From Ophiosphaerella korrae (Eukaryota; Ascomycota; Dothideomycetes; Pleosporales; Phaeosphaeriaceae), in assembly GCA_028456385.1 (NCBI GenBank), contig JALNQF010000276.1, positions 1 to 55,409 on the forward strand: a stretch of 55,409 nucleotides of DNA. The letters run 5' to 3'. Below the pieces are notes generated by a model. That model did not search any database and was not told the origin of the DNA. It saw only the letters and a list, made by a program, of their open reading frames with translations. Both the position numbers and the translations under genes were made by a program. This document shows, one piece after another, positions 12,030-25,400 of this stretch (its first letter is position 1; each line of letters begins with the position of its first letter).

Positions 12030-14445
12030 GCCTATATAAATATATAGTTATACCTTTTAGCTTAATAAACGCACTAGTAGCCTTCTAAGAAAGAATTAAT
12101 ATAGTACTAAGAGAGTACTTAGATATATTTATATTTATATACCTAGATAATATCCTTATATTCTTAGAAATAGAAAAAGAATACATATAATATATATATA
12201 AAGTACTAGAAAAACTAGTAAAAAATAAACTATTTTTAAAAATAAAAAAATGCGAATTCTATATAAAGAAAATAGACTTCCTTAGATTTATTATAGAACT
12301 AAGAAAAATTAAGATTAATCTAGAAAAAATTAAGTTAATTAATAAATAGCTAACACTAAGAAACCTAAAAGAAGTATAATAGTTTTATAAAGTAGTAAAC
12401 TTCTATAGAAAACTAATAGTAAGATAGTCTAAAGATATAGAACCTATAACAAAACTAATAAAGAAAGATATACTATTTAAATAGATAAAAGAATATAATA
12501 AAGTATGTAACAAGATTAAAAGAAAGTTTATAGAAAACCTAGTTATTAGAATATATAACCTAGACTTACTAGCTATAGTAAAAATAGATATATCTAATTT
12601 AGTCTATAGGATAGTACTAATACAAGAAGATTAGAGGACTAAATAAGAATACTTAGTTAAATACTTCTTTAAGAAAATAAAGCTAGTAGAACTTAATTAC
12701 CTAATTTATAATAAAGATATACTAGTAATCTATAAAGTATTTAAATAATAGAGAATATACCTTTAAAGAGTAAAATACTAAATAAAAGTCTATATAGACT
12801 ATAAGAATCTTATAAAATTTATACTAAATAAAGAACTAATATAATAATATATAAGATAGTAAGAATTTCTATTAATATTTAACTTAGAAATTATATATAT
12901 AAAAGGGAAAGATAATTAATTTATAAACGCCCTTAGTAGAAGACTAGACTTATAAGAAAAAGTAAGCGCTACTAGTATAGTTCTAGTTAAGAACAAGGAA
13001 GGATATTTAGTCCTAAATATACCTAAGATAGCTACTATACTTAAAAGAATAAGTAGTAAGCTAGATAAATAGATTTAGAAAATAATATAAGAGATATCTA
13101 AAGAAATAAAAAAACTAGAAATCTAAGAAGGATTTATATAAGCTTATAGAATAATATATATTCTAAGAAAAATTTAAAGAGAATTTATACAATAATTCTA
13201 TAAGCTACTAGTATATAGATACTAAGGAATAGAAAAAATACTAAATAGACTTCTAAAAGATTACTATATCTTAAGAGTAAGATAACTAGTAGAAGAATTA
13301 CTATAAGACTATATAGAATATTATAGAAATAAGTATAATAGATATATACTATATAAAATACTATAACTAGTTAAAGTACTAGAATAACTATAAAGAATAA
13401 TAACAATAGACTTTATAACAAAGCTACCTAAGTTAGAAAACCTAATATTAAGAGTTAAGTATAATAGAATCTTAACTATAGTAGATAAGCTTATAAAGTA
13501 CTTATACTTTATACTATATAAAGAAAAAAGTAAGATAGAGGTTACTATATACTAGGTTCTAGGAACTATAATTAGTTAATATAGACTACTAGACAAAATT
13601 ATAATAAATAGGGACGTAAGATTTATATTAAAAATATAAGGAATAATAATAGTATAATTAGGAATTAAATATATAATATCTACTATATATTATCTATAGA
13701 TAGATAGATAGTTAGAATAAATAAATTAGATAGTAGAATAATACTTAATATACTACCTTAACTATAACTAGAATAACTAAGTATAGCTATTACCTATAGC
13801 ATAGTTAGTATATAATAGCGCAAAGAATATAGTAATAAGAGTATTACTTTTTTTTATAAACTATAGATTTAACTCTAATATATACTAAATACTAAGAAAC
13901 TAGATATCTTAGTTTCTAAGAGGAGAAAACCTTACTAATAAACTTAAGAATATATATAATTAACTAAGATAGGACGTAGAATTCTTATATAATTAAATAA
14001 TAAAGTACTATAATAGAAAGTATAAAGATAGACCTTAATTTAAAAAAAGAGAAAAAGTATAGTTAGTATAAAAAAACATTAAAAGTAAATAACTAAGTTC
14101 TAAACTAGACTACGTTAAGATAAGACTATACAAAATTAAAGAAGAAATTACGCTTATTATATTTAAACTAAAGCTACTAAATAAGATAAGAATATACTTA
14201 ATATTCTATATAGTACTACTAGAACAAGTACTACAAGAAGTAAAACTACTAGTGTACGAAGTAGATATATATAGAGAATAAGAGGAATAAGAAGTTAAAG
14301 AAATCCTAGTATATTAGTTCTATAATAGTAGAAACTATTACCTAGTAAAATAGATAGGTATAGATAAGAAAAGATAACTATAGGAAGATATATAGGAACT
14401 AGAAGATAACTTTAGCTACTTTAAGAAACTAGAAGAGTACTAAAG
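12030..14445 (+). pseudogene. Element A pol continued: RT, RNase H, integrase, chromodomain
   Basis: Second half of the A polyprotein after element B. The RT motif YLDN (from YLDD, GAT to AAT) is at 12140-12151 and is followed by ILIF. RNase H is at about 12560-12930 (KIDISN, ELNYLIYNKDI, DALSRRLDL). Integrase runs about 13190-14080. Its first catalytic Asp is at about 13408 (IDFIT), the second motif now reads NRDVRF at about 13604 and the Glu region lies near 13730. The chromodomain is at 14291-14443 (EVKEILVY.FYNSRNYYLVK.IGIDK). The frame is read through dozens of TAA/TAG stops. Integrase would join cDNA to chromatin, and the chromodomain would direct it to heterochromatin. Confidence 0.88.
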
Positions 14446-15108
14446 TTAAAACTTCCTAGAATGCCTAATAGTAAACTAAGAAAGCCTACGCTACTACTAA
14501 TAAGTAAAGAAGAGATAGGAACGCTTAATATAATAGGAGCTAGAGTAGCCTCTATAGTATCCTTAAGGTCTATTTTAGCCTCTAAGATATAAGACTATTT
14601 AGATAACTTAGTGTTATTATAAGCTATTAGCTTACGTAAGTAGTTAGTATAGGCTTAAAGTTCTACTATCTTATAAGTAGTTTTAGAGATTAGGTTACGC
14701 TAAGCCTACTCTATATTAGCTAGCTATAATAATAATTTTACTTAAGCCTTATTAATAGCTTGCCCTATATAATTTAGAACCTAGAGACCTAGTTATAATT
14801 AAGTACTTACACTTAGTAAGTAAAATACTAGAAAGAGTATAATAATACTAAATATTCGTATAAATATACTTACTATAAGCCTTACTATCTTTTAAAGATA
14901 TAAGATAAACTAACCCTAGACTATTATAATAAGAATAAGGAAATATCTTAATACTATTTTAAGTAACTTAATTAGTAAGTAATACTTTATTACGCTAGGA
15001 ACGATAAGGTATAGAGAATAATAAGGAACTAAGAATTAATAAAGAAATAAGCTTAATAACCTTAGCTCTAGGGTAGAGAAATAATAACCTACCTAGAGGA
15101 GAGAATAG
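14446..15108 (+). other. Element A 3' untranslated region with polypurine tract
   Basis: Non-pol region between the chromodomain and the 3' LTR. It holds the antisense frame (14490-14770, annotated separately) and ends in a polypurine tract, agaggagagaatag (15095-15108), the expected plus-strand primer next to the 3' LTR. Confidence 0.75.
14490..14770 (-). pseudogene. Antisense reading frame in 3' region of A
   Basis: Minus-strand frame with only TAA/TAG stops. Pieces such as RKLIAYNNTKLSK, YILEAKIDLKDTIEA and TLAPI align with the antisense frame of H (KAYNNTKLSK, ALEAKIDFKD, ILAPI) and more loosely with B and J. No known domain. Position and orientation match the other chromovirus copies. 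Confidence 0.45.
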
Positions 15109-15554
15109 TGTTATAGCTATAATAGAAGAGAACTAAATAGAGCTAATTAGCTCTAAAATAGAAGATAATAACGCTTATAACCTATAGGATAATAAAGCTA
15201 ATTAGGAAGTTAATTATAATAGAGATACGTAATAACTTAATAGCTTTATAAAGCTTAGCAACTATAAAGCTATAAAGCTAGTAGTTATAGAACTTTATAG
15301 CTTTACAAGGCTTAGCGCCTATAAAGCTATAAAGCTATATAAATAATATAGGTATATAGTTAGTAATAATACGTATTATTAGGATAGTATTAGTAATTTA
15401 ATTATTAACTACAAGCGACAATACTAAGATAGTTACGAAATATCTTCTATTATTATTAGTCTATTGTAGATTACTACACGAACTTTTGTTATTACCTCTT
15501 AATCTACTAATACCTTTAGGTATTAAGAAGTTAACCTTAGTAACACCTATTACA
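15109..15554 (+). repeat. Element A 3' LTR
   Basis: 446 bp, begins tgttatagct and ends ...attaca. Its last 366 bp pair with 1560-1925. Inverted and direct tagctttata / aaagctataaagcta motifs lie at about 15240-15337. It is followed by ttaga (15555-15559), the presumed target duplication in element C. Confidence 0.95.
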
Positions 15555-15559
15555 TTAGA

Positions 15560-18500
15560 TATAAAAAGCTTATCTCTATTACTAATAATACTCTTTAGTA
15601 TCTTATATCTTTGTATTAGTACGTCTAGTAGTACGTATCCTAGCTAATCTACTATATAGTTACTTTAGAATTTCTCTATCTTAGTATATTTTATAAATTA
15701 GTCTATAATTACTATTATTATATTATATCTTATTCTTATTACTAGGTCTTTTAATATTAGTAGTCTTATAATAAAGTCTATTATAATATCTATCTATAGT
15801 TCTTCTAGTATCTTAATTACTTATATTTCTCTATAAAGTATATATATTTTATACTTATTCTTTTAGTAATCTATATATTCTTTAATAAACTACGTTACTT
15901 TTTCCTTTATTTTACTAAATTTATAGTTTTTCTAGATTAGCTTTATAGTTTATATAATCTCTAGGTACTTATATACTAAGTTATTATAGTATTATTATAT
16001 AATTACTTCTTATAATTCTTCTAGAACTTTATTTATAATTCTAACTTAGTTATTAATTTCTTATTCCTCTACTAGTTGTGTATTTAGTACTAGGTATCCT
16101 TGTCTATTATCTTAGAGTATAGCTTCTTCTACTACCTATTTCCTTTCTATAATATTATATCTTTAGCTAAGTGCATCTACTTAGCTATATTTCTTACTTA
16201 GTATATACTAGATCTTAAATTTATACTATCCTAGTAGTTCTAACTATTATATCTACTTATCTTTTAATTTCTTACTTATTATAAAGTATATTAAGTTATT
16301 ATAATTTATTATAATAATTACTTCTACTACGCTTTTAGCGTACACTCTTTAATATTTAAGTATATTAACTATTATAAGTAGCTCTTTCTTATATATATTA
16401 TATCTTTCTTTTTATTTTATAAACTTCTTTAAATAGTATATAATTAGATACTATTTCTCTTTATACTCTTATAGCGCTATTACTCTATAAGCTAGATTAA
16501 ATATATTAGTCTTAATTACTAGAGTCTTGTTACTATAAAATTACTTTAGAATTAGTAGTATAATATAGGCTTACTTAAGTTCTTTATAAGCTTATTTTAA
16601 CTCTACTCTTTATTCTTATATTATATCTTTCTTTATAAGCTTTATAAGTAGTAGTACTTTTTTAAAAAATCTTTCTATAAAGTATTTATTAAAGTTAATA
16701 AATCTTAGGAATAATTATATATCCTTAACTATCTTAAGTTCTTTCTATTCTTTTACTACTTTAATCTTTTTTTAGCTTATCTTAACTTTATTAATACTTA
16801 TTATATATTCTAGAATCTCTACTTCTATCTTATACTATTTATATTTCTTTAGCTTTAGTTATAGGTTATATTAGCTTAAGTACTATAGTACTATTATAAC
16901 TTACTCTACGTTCTTACTTTTTTTTTAGAATATATTAGTATATTATCTAGGTAAGCTATAATAAATTTATCTAAGTATTCTTATAATATATTATTAATTA
17001 GTCTTTAGAATGTTACTAGTATATTTATTAGTCTAAAAGGTATAATAGTATACTTATAATATTTATAGTATATTTAGAACACTCTCTTTTACTTTTTACT
17101 TACTTTAATATATATTAGATAGTGTCTATCTTTTAGGTCTAGCTTTATAAAAATCTTTACTTTACTTAGCTTATTTTATAGTTAATCTATATTTAGTAGT
17201 AAGTATTAGTCTTTTACTATAATATTATTTAGCTTTTAGTAGTCTATATATATCTTTAGTAGTCTTTTCTTTTTAGAGATAAAGAGAATTAGAAATCTTA
17301 CTAATAATTAGAATTCTTATATATATCTCTTCTTTAAGTCTCTATTTAGTCTTTTTTAGAGTATTACTAATTTACTCTCTATTAATTAGTAAATAGGCCT
17401 AAAAATTAGCTCTTTTCTTTCCTATAACTTAATTATATAGTCTTAGAGTTAGTACTTAAGTAATACTAGTATATCTATCTCTTTTATAAATAAGTAGCTA
17501 AACTTCTTATATTATTCTAGGATTTTAAGAGTTACGTATTACTCCTTTACTTCTACTTCTTAGCTTAACGCCCTTTTAGTACTTATAGAAGTACTTATTC
17601 TCTCTTTATAAGTTACTATTAAAGCTACTATCTTATATAGTACTTTCTTATCTACTATTAAATACTTCTAATACGTAGGCTTTAATCTATATACGTCTTT
17701 ATAGTTATTAAATAAAAGATTTTAGTTTTTCTAATTAACTCTAGGATTAATCTCTTATAGCTATAGGAGTCCTAATATAATATCTTTATTAGCTAAAACT
17801 AATACGTCTAGAGTAATCTTTATACTATATCTTTAAATAATAATCTTTATAGTTACTTCTTTACTAACTATTAGGTTTCTTAGTATTAGTTATCTATTTA
17901 TAATATAGATTAGATATAGTATCTTCTTTACTTATAGTTAGAGTCTTACTTATTTTACTACTTTAGGTATAATTAAGTTTATAAATAACCTTAAATCTAC
18001 TAATACTTTTATTCTTTCTCTTCTTATCTTTACTAGGAGTTTAATAAGTCTTTTAGCGTTAATAGTATTATAGCTTCTAGATATATATCTAGTATTAGCT
18101 ATTTACTTAAAAAAGACTTAATTTTATAATCTTTATTTATCTTTTACTAAAATTATTAGAGTATCTTAATCTCTTTATATTATTTATACTTCTCTAGTAT
18201 ATAGGTTTACTAGATTAGGATAATATATTAGTTATTTATAAGTATCTTACTAGTATTTATTTTTTCTTTAGTTATCTTTAGAAAGTACTTAGCTTTTTAC
18301 TTATCTAAAAGGTACTATTTATATATTATATTTATATATTCTTCTTAGTTCTATTTATATCTAGATCTCTTATAAAAGAAGTATCTAGATCTTATCTTAT
18401 TAGAATAGTAGGTAAAGTAGTTATTATAGTAATATCCTATCTATAATAGTAGTAGATAGTTTAGGTTATATAAGTATAGCTAGTATTATAGTTCTTATAT

Positions 18501-19268
18501 TAATACTAGATCTATAATAATTAGCGCCTAATTATTATTAGTATATAATAATTTATATTACTAGGTTTACTTTACTTTATATATTTAGCGTTCTTTATCT
18601 TACTATTCTTTTACTAAGTAGTAGCTATCTACTAGTTTCTAGATTTCTTTTATAAATTTATCTTATACCTTAGTATTCTTTTACTTTAGCTCTAGTATTC
18701 TAGGTACTATTTTATATTTTAAAGTTTTAAGCTTTTAGTTTTTCTTTTTATATTTATCTTAGGCTATATATACTTACTTTCTAAGATATAGCGTTATTTT
18801 ATACTTATACTTTACTCTTCTTTAGTATAGCTAAAAGTATTCTAAGGTATCTATCTTAGCTTACTTTTACTTTAGCTAATACTTCTTTACGTAGCTTTAT
18901 ACTCCTAGTAGTATATTTATAGCTTCTACTTTATTATTTATTATAAAGTTAGTTAGTTTTATAGTAATTTTATAGTAGTTATATCTTTTACTTATATCTT
19001 ACTACTAGAGGTTTATAGTCTTGTAATCTCTCTTCTTTTAGCTTTCTCTAGAGATTACTTCTTATTCTTCTTTTCTATTATTATCTTACTACTTAAGTAT
19101 ATTAATTTATTATATAATCTTATTCTTTACTTAGTAATTCTTTACTAAGTACTTTATTTTCCTATACTTATAGTATTTTTAGCTTTCTACTCCTTTAGAG
19201 TTCTTATAGTAATAGTATTCCTATTTTCTTAGGTTTATATTATTAATATATATCTTATCTAGCCTAAA
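15560..19268 (-). pseudogene. Element C pol (RIP-dead, integrase truncated by A)
   Basis: Read on the minus strand from 19268 leftward. A zinc-knuckle-like stretch lies at about 19250-19150 (QEYYYYKN, with former cysteines as tyrosine). A retropepsin-like segment at about 18010-17950 reads VDLRLFINLI, a decayed form of the VDSGAxxNLI pattern. RT is at about 17400-16650, with its catalytic motif at 16942-16953 reading YLDN, flanked by FIIAYLDNILIY. RNase H is at about 16500-16050. The start of the integrase core is at about 15790-15640 (IIIDFI..L, then VIID.FIKYTK). The strand, order and motifs are those of a gypsy pol. No chromodomain can be assessed because the 3' end lies elsewhere. It is not functional. 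Confidence 0.85.
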
Positions 19269-19273
19269 GTATC
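19269..19273. repeat. Target-site duplication gtatc (left) of element D
   Basis: Identical to 26643-26647 at the other edge of D. It falls in the gag of element C. Confidence 0.95.
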
Positions 19274-19438
19274 TATTACGAGATACAAGCTTAGGAATAA
19301 GTAGGAGATAATTATTAATTAAAGAGCTATCTAAGCTAAGCTACTAATATATAGTAGAGTAGCTCGAATAGCTTATATAGCTTACTTACTACTATAAGCT
19401 TACCTAAATTATATAGAGTAGAGCTCTAACTTATAATA
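19274..19438 (-). repeat. Element D 3' LTR
   Basis: 165 bp, nearly identical to 26478-26642. Termini tattac...ataata are RIP forms of TG...CA inverted ends. Confidence 0.94.
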
Positions 19439-19769
19439 TACTTTCTAGGTAAGCTACGTAGTAGAGCTATTTAATAAGTATTATAGTAGTTATCTAAACT
19501 TAGTTAAAAATAACTTTACCTATAATTCTATTTGTTTTAAGCTTATACGTAAGTACTAAGTACTTATACACTACGTATAGTATATTTAGAGTTTTTTTAG
19601 CCTTATAAACTCTTTAGTAACTATTATTATAGCTATTATAAGTTACTATTTTTAAAGCTTTTAAAGCTTACTTTTTATATTAGTAATTATTATACTAACT
19701 TGTTCTTATAGAGTAAAGCTAAGAAAGCTACTTATACTTATATATTTTACTCTTATACTACTTCTAAAG

Positions 19770-19820
<51 letters not shown>

Positions 19821-20620
19821 AGAAAAAAAAAAAGTATACTATAAAGACTCTAGTACTATAGATACTCTTACTTCTACTTTCTTATACTTCCTCTCTTAAA
19901 AGAGTTATAAGTACTCTCTATAAAGAGCTTTACTTCTACTACGCTTATAGCGCGTTAGTAGGCTACTCTAATAGGAGCTACTATAACTTCTTTAGAGAGA
20001 AGGTTTAGTATTATATATACTATACTACTAGTAGCTATAGCTATATTCTTATATAAGTTAATTTAAAATTTTTACTCTAGCTCTTTATCTAATATTAGTT
20101 AACTAACTTGTATTATAGCCCTAAAATTACTTACTATACTACTATTACTCTTATTACTACTTAGGCCAATAAAGCTCTAGAGAAAGAGCTTAAAGCTCTC
20201 TAAAAGACTTTCTATATACTACTTAGTAAAGTTATAGAAAAGACTCTAGGTTCTTAGACTCTTTTACTACTTTTACTTCTACTTCTACTTTAGCTTATAC
20301 TTATACCTACGCTTACTACTACTACTACTTTTACTTCTACTTATAATCTTACTACTACTACGCTTACTAAAGCTACTATTATAATAAGAGTAGTTACTAC
20401 TTTACTAGCTAGGAACGCTTAAGCTAAAGAGGCTTTTACGCGTTATCTACGTATAAAGACGCTTCTTAGTAAGTTTATTAATATTATATTTTAAATAGAT
20501 ACTTTGTTTTAAGCTTAGCTTTAAGCTTTAGCTCTACGTTTTAGCGCTATACTTTAGTACTCTAATTTAAAGACTTCTTTATATACTTTATACTCTACTT
20601 TTATAATTCTTATAACTTAA
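19439..20620. other. Copia D 3' region with plus-strand (antisense) frame relic
   Basis: On the minus strand this lies downstream of the copia RNase H and shows no retroviral domain. On the plus strand a single frame runs from about 19830 to 20580 with only TAA/TAG stops. It has a Lys-rich start after the (TAC)n tract and alpha-helical-looking stretches (ANKALEKELKAL, LARNA.AKEAFTRYLRIK, LLSKFINII). I do not recognise it. Stop density is not low enough to prove coding, so it may be chance. Confidence 0.4.
19771..19820. repeat. (TAC)n microsatellite
   Basis: About 16-17 perfect TAC units, followed by an A-rich run (19822-19833). It is inside the 3' region of copia element D. Confidence 0.95.
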
Positions 20621-21824
20621 GCTTAGCTTATATATCTTTAAGGTTAAGGTAAGCTTTAAATCTCTTAAATTACTACTCTAAGAAGTACTTAGTTAAGCTA
20701 TCTACTAGTATCTTGCTTGTTAGTATATAAAAGACTTAAAATAAGCTTCTAGCGTACTCTTATCTTAGCTATATATTCTATATATCTATATAACGTAAAT
20801 ACGTTATTACTTTCTTATTTTTACTTATAATAAGTCTAATTATTTACTAATTATTATAGAAGATTATCTAAGTAGCTCTTAGGTCTAATATAAGCTCTTA
20901 AAAGAGCCTTTTTAGTACTATTACTTCTTTACTTATATACTTAAGCGCGAGTAGCTTAGCTTTAGTAGTAGAAGTAGTTACTATAGCTTATTACGCTACC
21001 TTCTATATTACTACTCTACTAAAGAGTATTATAATATAGCTATAAAATAAGTAGTATATTACTAGATTATTAGTAAATAATAGGTCTCTATATTTAAGTA
21101 GCTTAGTACTTTACTACTTACTATACTAGACTAATAGGTGCTAAGTTCTATATAAGTAAATAATAACTTAGTTTACTACTTTAAGATACTTTTAGCTTAG
21201 ATTTATAAGATATTAAGAGAGCTTAGTAGCTATAAATATAACGTCTAGTTATACTATTATTACTATATATAAGATAGATCTTACTTACTCTTAGTAGTCT
21301 TTAATTTTATACTTTATAGCTTTTCTTTTACTTAGCTATAGCTCTTCTACTAGTAATAAAGTTACTAGAAAGCTTATAGAGCTTATAAGATTAAACTTTT
21401 TTACTATCTTATTAATATACTTATTGTAGATAAGCGTAATAGTTCTATCTAGCTAACTCTATATTACTTATACGCCTAGGAACTAGCTTACTAGGCCTTT
21501 ATCTTCTATATTATAAGCTTGTTTAATTCTCTTAACAATTTAGTAAGCTTCTAATTAGTAGATTATATAATATATTACTAATATATTATTAATATAGAAG
21601 AAAAAGAGTATTTTACGCTCTTTATTATAAAATAAGTATAGCTCTTCTTTTAAGACTATAAGACTAGCTTATTTAAGTATTCTTAAGAGCTCCTTATACT
21701 AAAAGAGTAGTAAGTCTTTAAGGCTATATAGCGCTTAATTAAGCTTAACGTACTTACTAGCTACTTTAAACCTATCTAGGAGCTTGTAGATAACTACTAG
21801 TTAATAATCTCTATATACGTAGAG

Positions 21825-21829
21825 GAAAG
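21825..21829. repeat. Target-site duplication gaaag (left) of element E
   Basis: Matches 22485-22489. Removing E and one copy restores the copia RT frame. Confidence 0.93.
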
Positions 21830-22000
21830 TATAAGGCTAGGCTCTATACTACTAGACTAGACGTAACCCTAAAAGAGGAATAGTATACCTAATAGGTATA
21901 CTAGGCACAGAATAATATATATATGTACTAGAGATACTTATAGTAGGCCTAGGGCTAGCCTATAGCTAGCTAAAGGTTATATAGAAAAGTACCTATAATA
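21830..22000 (-). repeat. TRIM E 3' LTR
   Basis: 171 bp, tataaggctagg...cctataata, paired with 22314-22484. Confidence 0.93.
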
Positions 22001-22313
22001 TTATCTCTTTCTTCTTTAGACTTTATCTTAAGAACTTAAGGTAGAGCGTAATTACTATAGTACTACTAGATAACTACTATAAGCTTATAGTATAGTACTA
22101 TAGACCTATTACGTTATTATATAAAAGAGTAGTAACGTAATACTCTATTACTATAGTAATAGACAAAGCTACGTACTATATACTAGACCTCTAGTAAGTA
22201 ATAGTAATAAGGTAAGCTTTACGCCTTAGCTAAGGTTAAAAGAGATATTTAGCTAGCTTTAGCTAGCCTAAGAATAAAGACGTACTTAAACTTAGGCTAT
22301 ATTAAGTATACTC
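22001..22313 (-). other. TRIM E interior
   Basis: 313 bp without a recognisable gene. It contains a polypurine tract on the minus strand at its left edge and a palindrome-rich middle (gtagtaacgtaatactctattactatag around 22130-22160). Confidence 0.8.
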
Positions 22314-22484
22314 TATAAGGCTAGGCTCTATACTACTAGACTAGACGTAACTCTAAAAGAGGTATAGTATACCTAATAGGTATACTAGGTATAGAATAGT
22401 ATATATATATACTAGAGATACTTATAGTAAGCCTAGGGCTAGCTTATAGCTAGCTAAAGGTTGTATAGAAAAGTACCTATAATA
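22314..22484 (-). repeat. TRIM E 5' LTR
   Basis: 171 bp, near-identical to 21830-22000 and followed by TSD gaaag (22485-22489). Confidence 0.93.
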
Positions 22485-25400
22485 GAAAGCTCTAATAACG
22501 TTATACTAAGCTACTTCTAGGTTAAACTTAGCTGTAATTACTATTATAGTTTAAAACAAGCGCGCTAGTAACGTAGTAGTGTAAGTTAATTATATTAAAT
22601 TAATTATTTAGAAGTCTCTACGTACTACAATCTAAGCTTTATACTTAAAAAAGTAGCTATTTTAGTTAAGTTTATATATAAAAACCTACTTTAGAGGTAG
22701 TAGCTAATTACTTAATTATAAGCGCTCTATCTCTTCCTAAGTACTAGCTACTAGTAGTGTATTAATCTCTTTCTAAGCTACTTGTTTAAAGAGCTACTTG
22801 TATAGGTACGTATATAGGTACTTCTAATTCTATAGTAGTAGTAGTAGCTTATCTTAATATAGATAAGCTTGTAGCTATAGCTAAGGCTATAGCTTAAGCT
22901 AAGTAGCTACTACGATTATAGCGTTTACTATAGCGAGCTCTATATTTAGGTTATAGTCTATTAGTACTTATAGGAGTAGCTTATCTAGTATACTACTCTA
23001 TTTACTTTGCTCTAGTTTATATAATAATAAGTAAGCGCTTAAGCTTTTAGCGCTATTGTCTAGCTTGTTATTTTAGAGTCTTTAGCTTAATTACGTTAGC
23101 GCTAGCTATTACTAGTATATATACTACTAATAAGCTCTAACTATATTATTTAGAGCTATATAAGATATAGCTACTTAATAAGAGATAGTATCTACTTTAT
23201 TTAGAGCTATAGAAGCTATAGCTACTTAAAGAGAAGTAGTTTAATAAGTAGCTATTTAATAAGTCGAACTCTTATCTATTAGCTACTCTAAGGCGCTCGC
23301 TTCTCTAGTTAATTATAATTCCTAGGAGCTTTTAGATACTTTACTATATTAATTTCTATAATTAATATTAGTACCTATATACTAAACTCCTCTAGGTTTA
23401 GGTATTTACTCTAGAGTTTAAAGGCTACTAAGCTTAGGTTACTCTATATAGATTCTATATAGTTTACTAGCTAAGCTTACTACTTATATAAGATCTACTC
23501 CTTATTCTACTAAAATAGCTAGCTAGCTAGCCTAGCTTTTAGTATTATATAGAGCTCTACTCTCTAGATTTTACTCTAGGTACTTGCCTTACTAGTTACC
23601 TTCTAGGATTTAAGCTACTTCGTAGAGCTAGTTATATATATTATCTTAAGTCTCTTTTACGTTACGCGCTACGTCTTTATATAATATATTAATAAGTTTT
23701 TAAATCTCTAGCTTTAAAAGTTCTTAATAAGCTTTACTCTTTTTATTATAGAAGAGCTACTTATTAAATATTATGTTATGCGTTATAATTACCTAATCTA
23801 ATTCTAGGACCTATATCCTATATATATTAGATACTCTATATCTTACTAGATATCTAATATAGCCTTAAGGGCTTATTTTAAAGCCTTTCTTGTTATACCT
23901 AGCTACTTACTCCTTATTAAGTAGATATACTTAGTAGCTATAGGTGTATACTCTACTTTAATCTAGCTAAAGGTCTACTATAGTAGCTCTTACTTACTTA
24001 AGCTAATAGTATCTAAAGTACTACCTAAACTAGCTATTAAGTACTATATTAAGGGCTTATATATTATAAGCGTAGCTTAGGCTTATATTATATAGCTATA
24101 TAGCTACTTCTACTATCTCTAGCTAAAGCCTTTCTAGTAAGTTAGTACTTATCCTTATCTTAATTACTTTTATTATTATTTCTTAACTAGCTCTCTTAGC
24201 TCTTCTATTTAGCTTATACGTATTTACTAGAGTACTCTTAACTATAATTCTTTTTTATTTAGCCTAAATCTAGAAGCGCGTTTTACTTCTCTATAAGAGC
24301 GTTACTACTTTATTATCTTACTTAAGTACGTACGTATAGAGCTTATAGCGTATTAGTAGTAGCTTTATAAAGCTTTTAAATACTTTTATTATTTCTTAGA
24401 GTATTTTACTTTATAATAAGTAGGTATAGAGCTTACTACTATACTTATACTTAAGTAGTATAGTTTAAACCTCTTTAAAGTAGATAGTAAGTATATTAAA
24501 TAGATTCTATACTACTTACTAGTATAGGCGTAAAGCTCTCTCTCTAAGCTACTTTAAGATAACTTACTTAGCATAAGCTATTAAGTAATACTTATACTTA
24601 ATATATACTATCCTATTAATATATATATTTTTTGCACTCGTTACTAGTACTTATAGTACTTCTAGTCTAAAATAACTAGCTCTAGTATACTAGAGCTCCT
24701 CTATATTACTTTTAGGCGTTATACGCTATAAGTTAAGCTATTAATTAACTTAATTACTTTAAGTTATACTTATAATAGTTAGATAAAACGTAATAGGCTT
24801 ATATTTAATAAAAGTAAGATTATATTTACGTATTAGCGTCGCTAGTATAATACTCTCTACTAGCGTTCCTACTCTTAGAGTTACGTTAAAACCTTAATAC
24901 TAGGCTCTAGCTTACTATAATTAAGCTTTAGATACTATATTAATATAAAATCCTTTAACTACTACTACTTTATAAAGTATAAGATTCTCTATATACTTAC
25001 TATAAGCTCTATTTAGAGTATTCTTAAAGACTTAAGTACTTTTACTAAGTATTAGAAACGCTTATATACTTACTTCTACGTAGCTTATACTTTTTACTCT
25101 TATAAAAGAGCTTAGTTCTATAAGACTTATTAAGTTAACTAAGTAGAGAGTAGCTCTATTATTAAGTATAGTACTCTTAGAGAGTAGGTAAGTATTAAAA
25201 TCTAGCGTTAAGTAGGCTCTAAGTGCTAGCTTAATAAGTTTACCTAAGTTAATAAGTATACCTAGGTTAATAAGTACTACGTTTAGCTAGCCTAGGTAGA
25301 CTAAAGCCTTTAATTTAACTAACTCTAAGCTAGCTTTAACTAGTTCTTATAAGAGACTAGCTTACTTTTAAGTTACTAAAGTTTTAACTACTATAAAGCG

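Larger units (their letters stand above)
1560..15554 (+). mobile_element. Element A: chromovirus (Ty3/gypsy), interrupted by B and F
   Basis: Plus-strand Ty3/gypsy element with a truncated 5' LTR (1560-1925), an interior from 1926 to 15108 and a complete 3' LTR (15109-15554). Element B (4994-12024) splits it inside the reverse transcriptase. The two halves join at the B target duplication atata (4989-4993 and 12025-12029). A is inserted in the integrase region of element C; the 5 bp at its right edge are ttaga (15555-15559), but the matching left copy is outside the window. The missing first 80 bp of the 5' LTR are explained by the F-family insertion at 1559. All coding frames are destroyed by TAA/TAG stops. 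Confidence 0.9.
21830..22484 (-). mobile_element. Element E: TRIM (miniature LTR retrotransposon)
   Basis: A 655-bp element with two 171-bp direct terminal repeats (21830-22000, 22314-22484) around a 313-bp interior with no coding content, flanked by perfect gaaag duplications. A polypurine tract on the minus strand (about 22001-22016, aaagaagaaagagataa) next to 21830-22000 makes that the 3' LTR and sets the orientation. It is inserted in the RT of copia element D. The size and structure are those of terminal-repeat retrotransposons in miniature, which depend on enzymes of autonomous elements. I cannot tell from sequence which element here mobilised it. Confidence 0.92.

Noticed and set aside
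19771..19820. (TAC)n as part of a CRISPR or satellite array
   Set aside because: It is a simple perfect trinucleotide run without spacers and occurs once.
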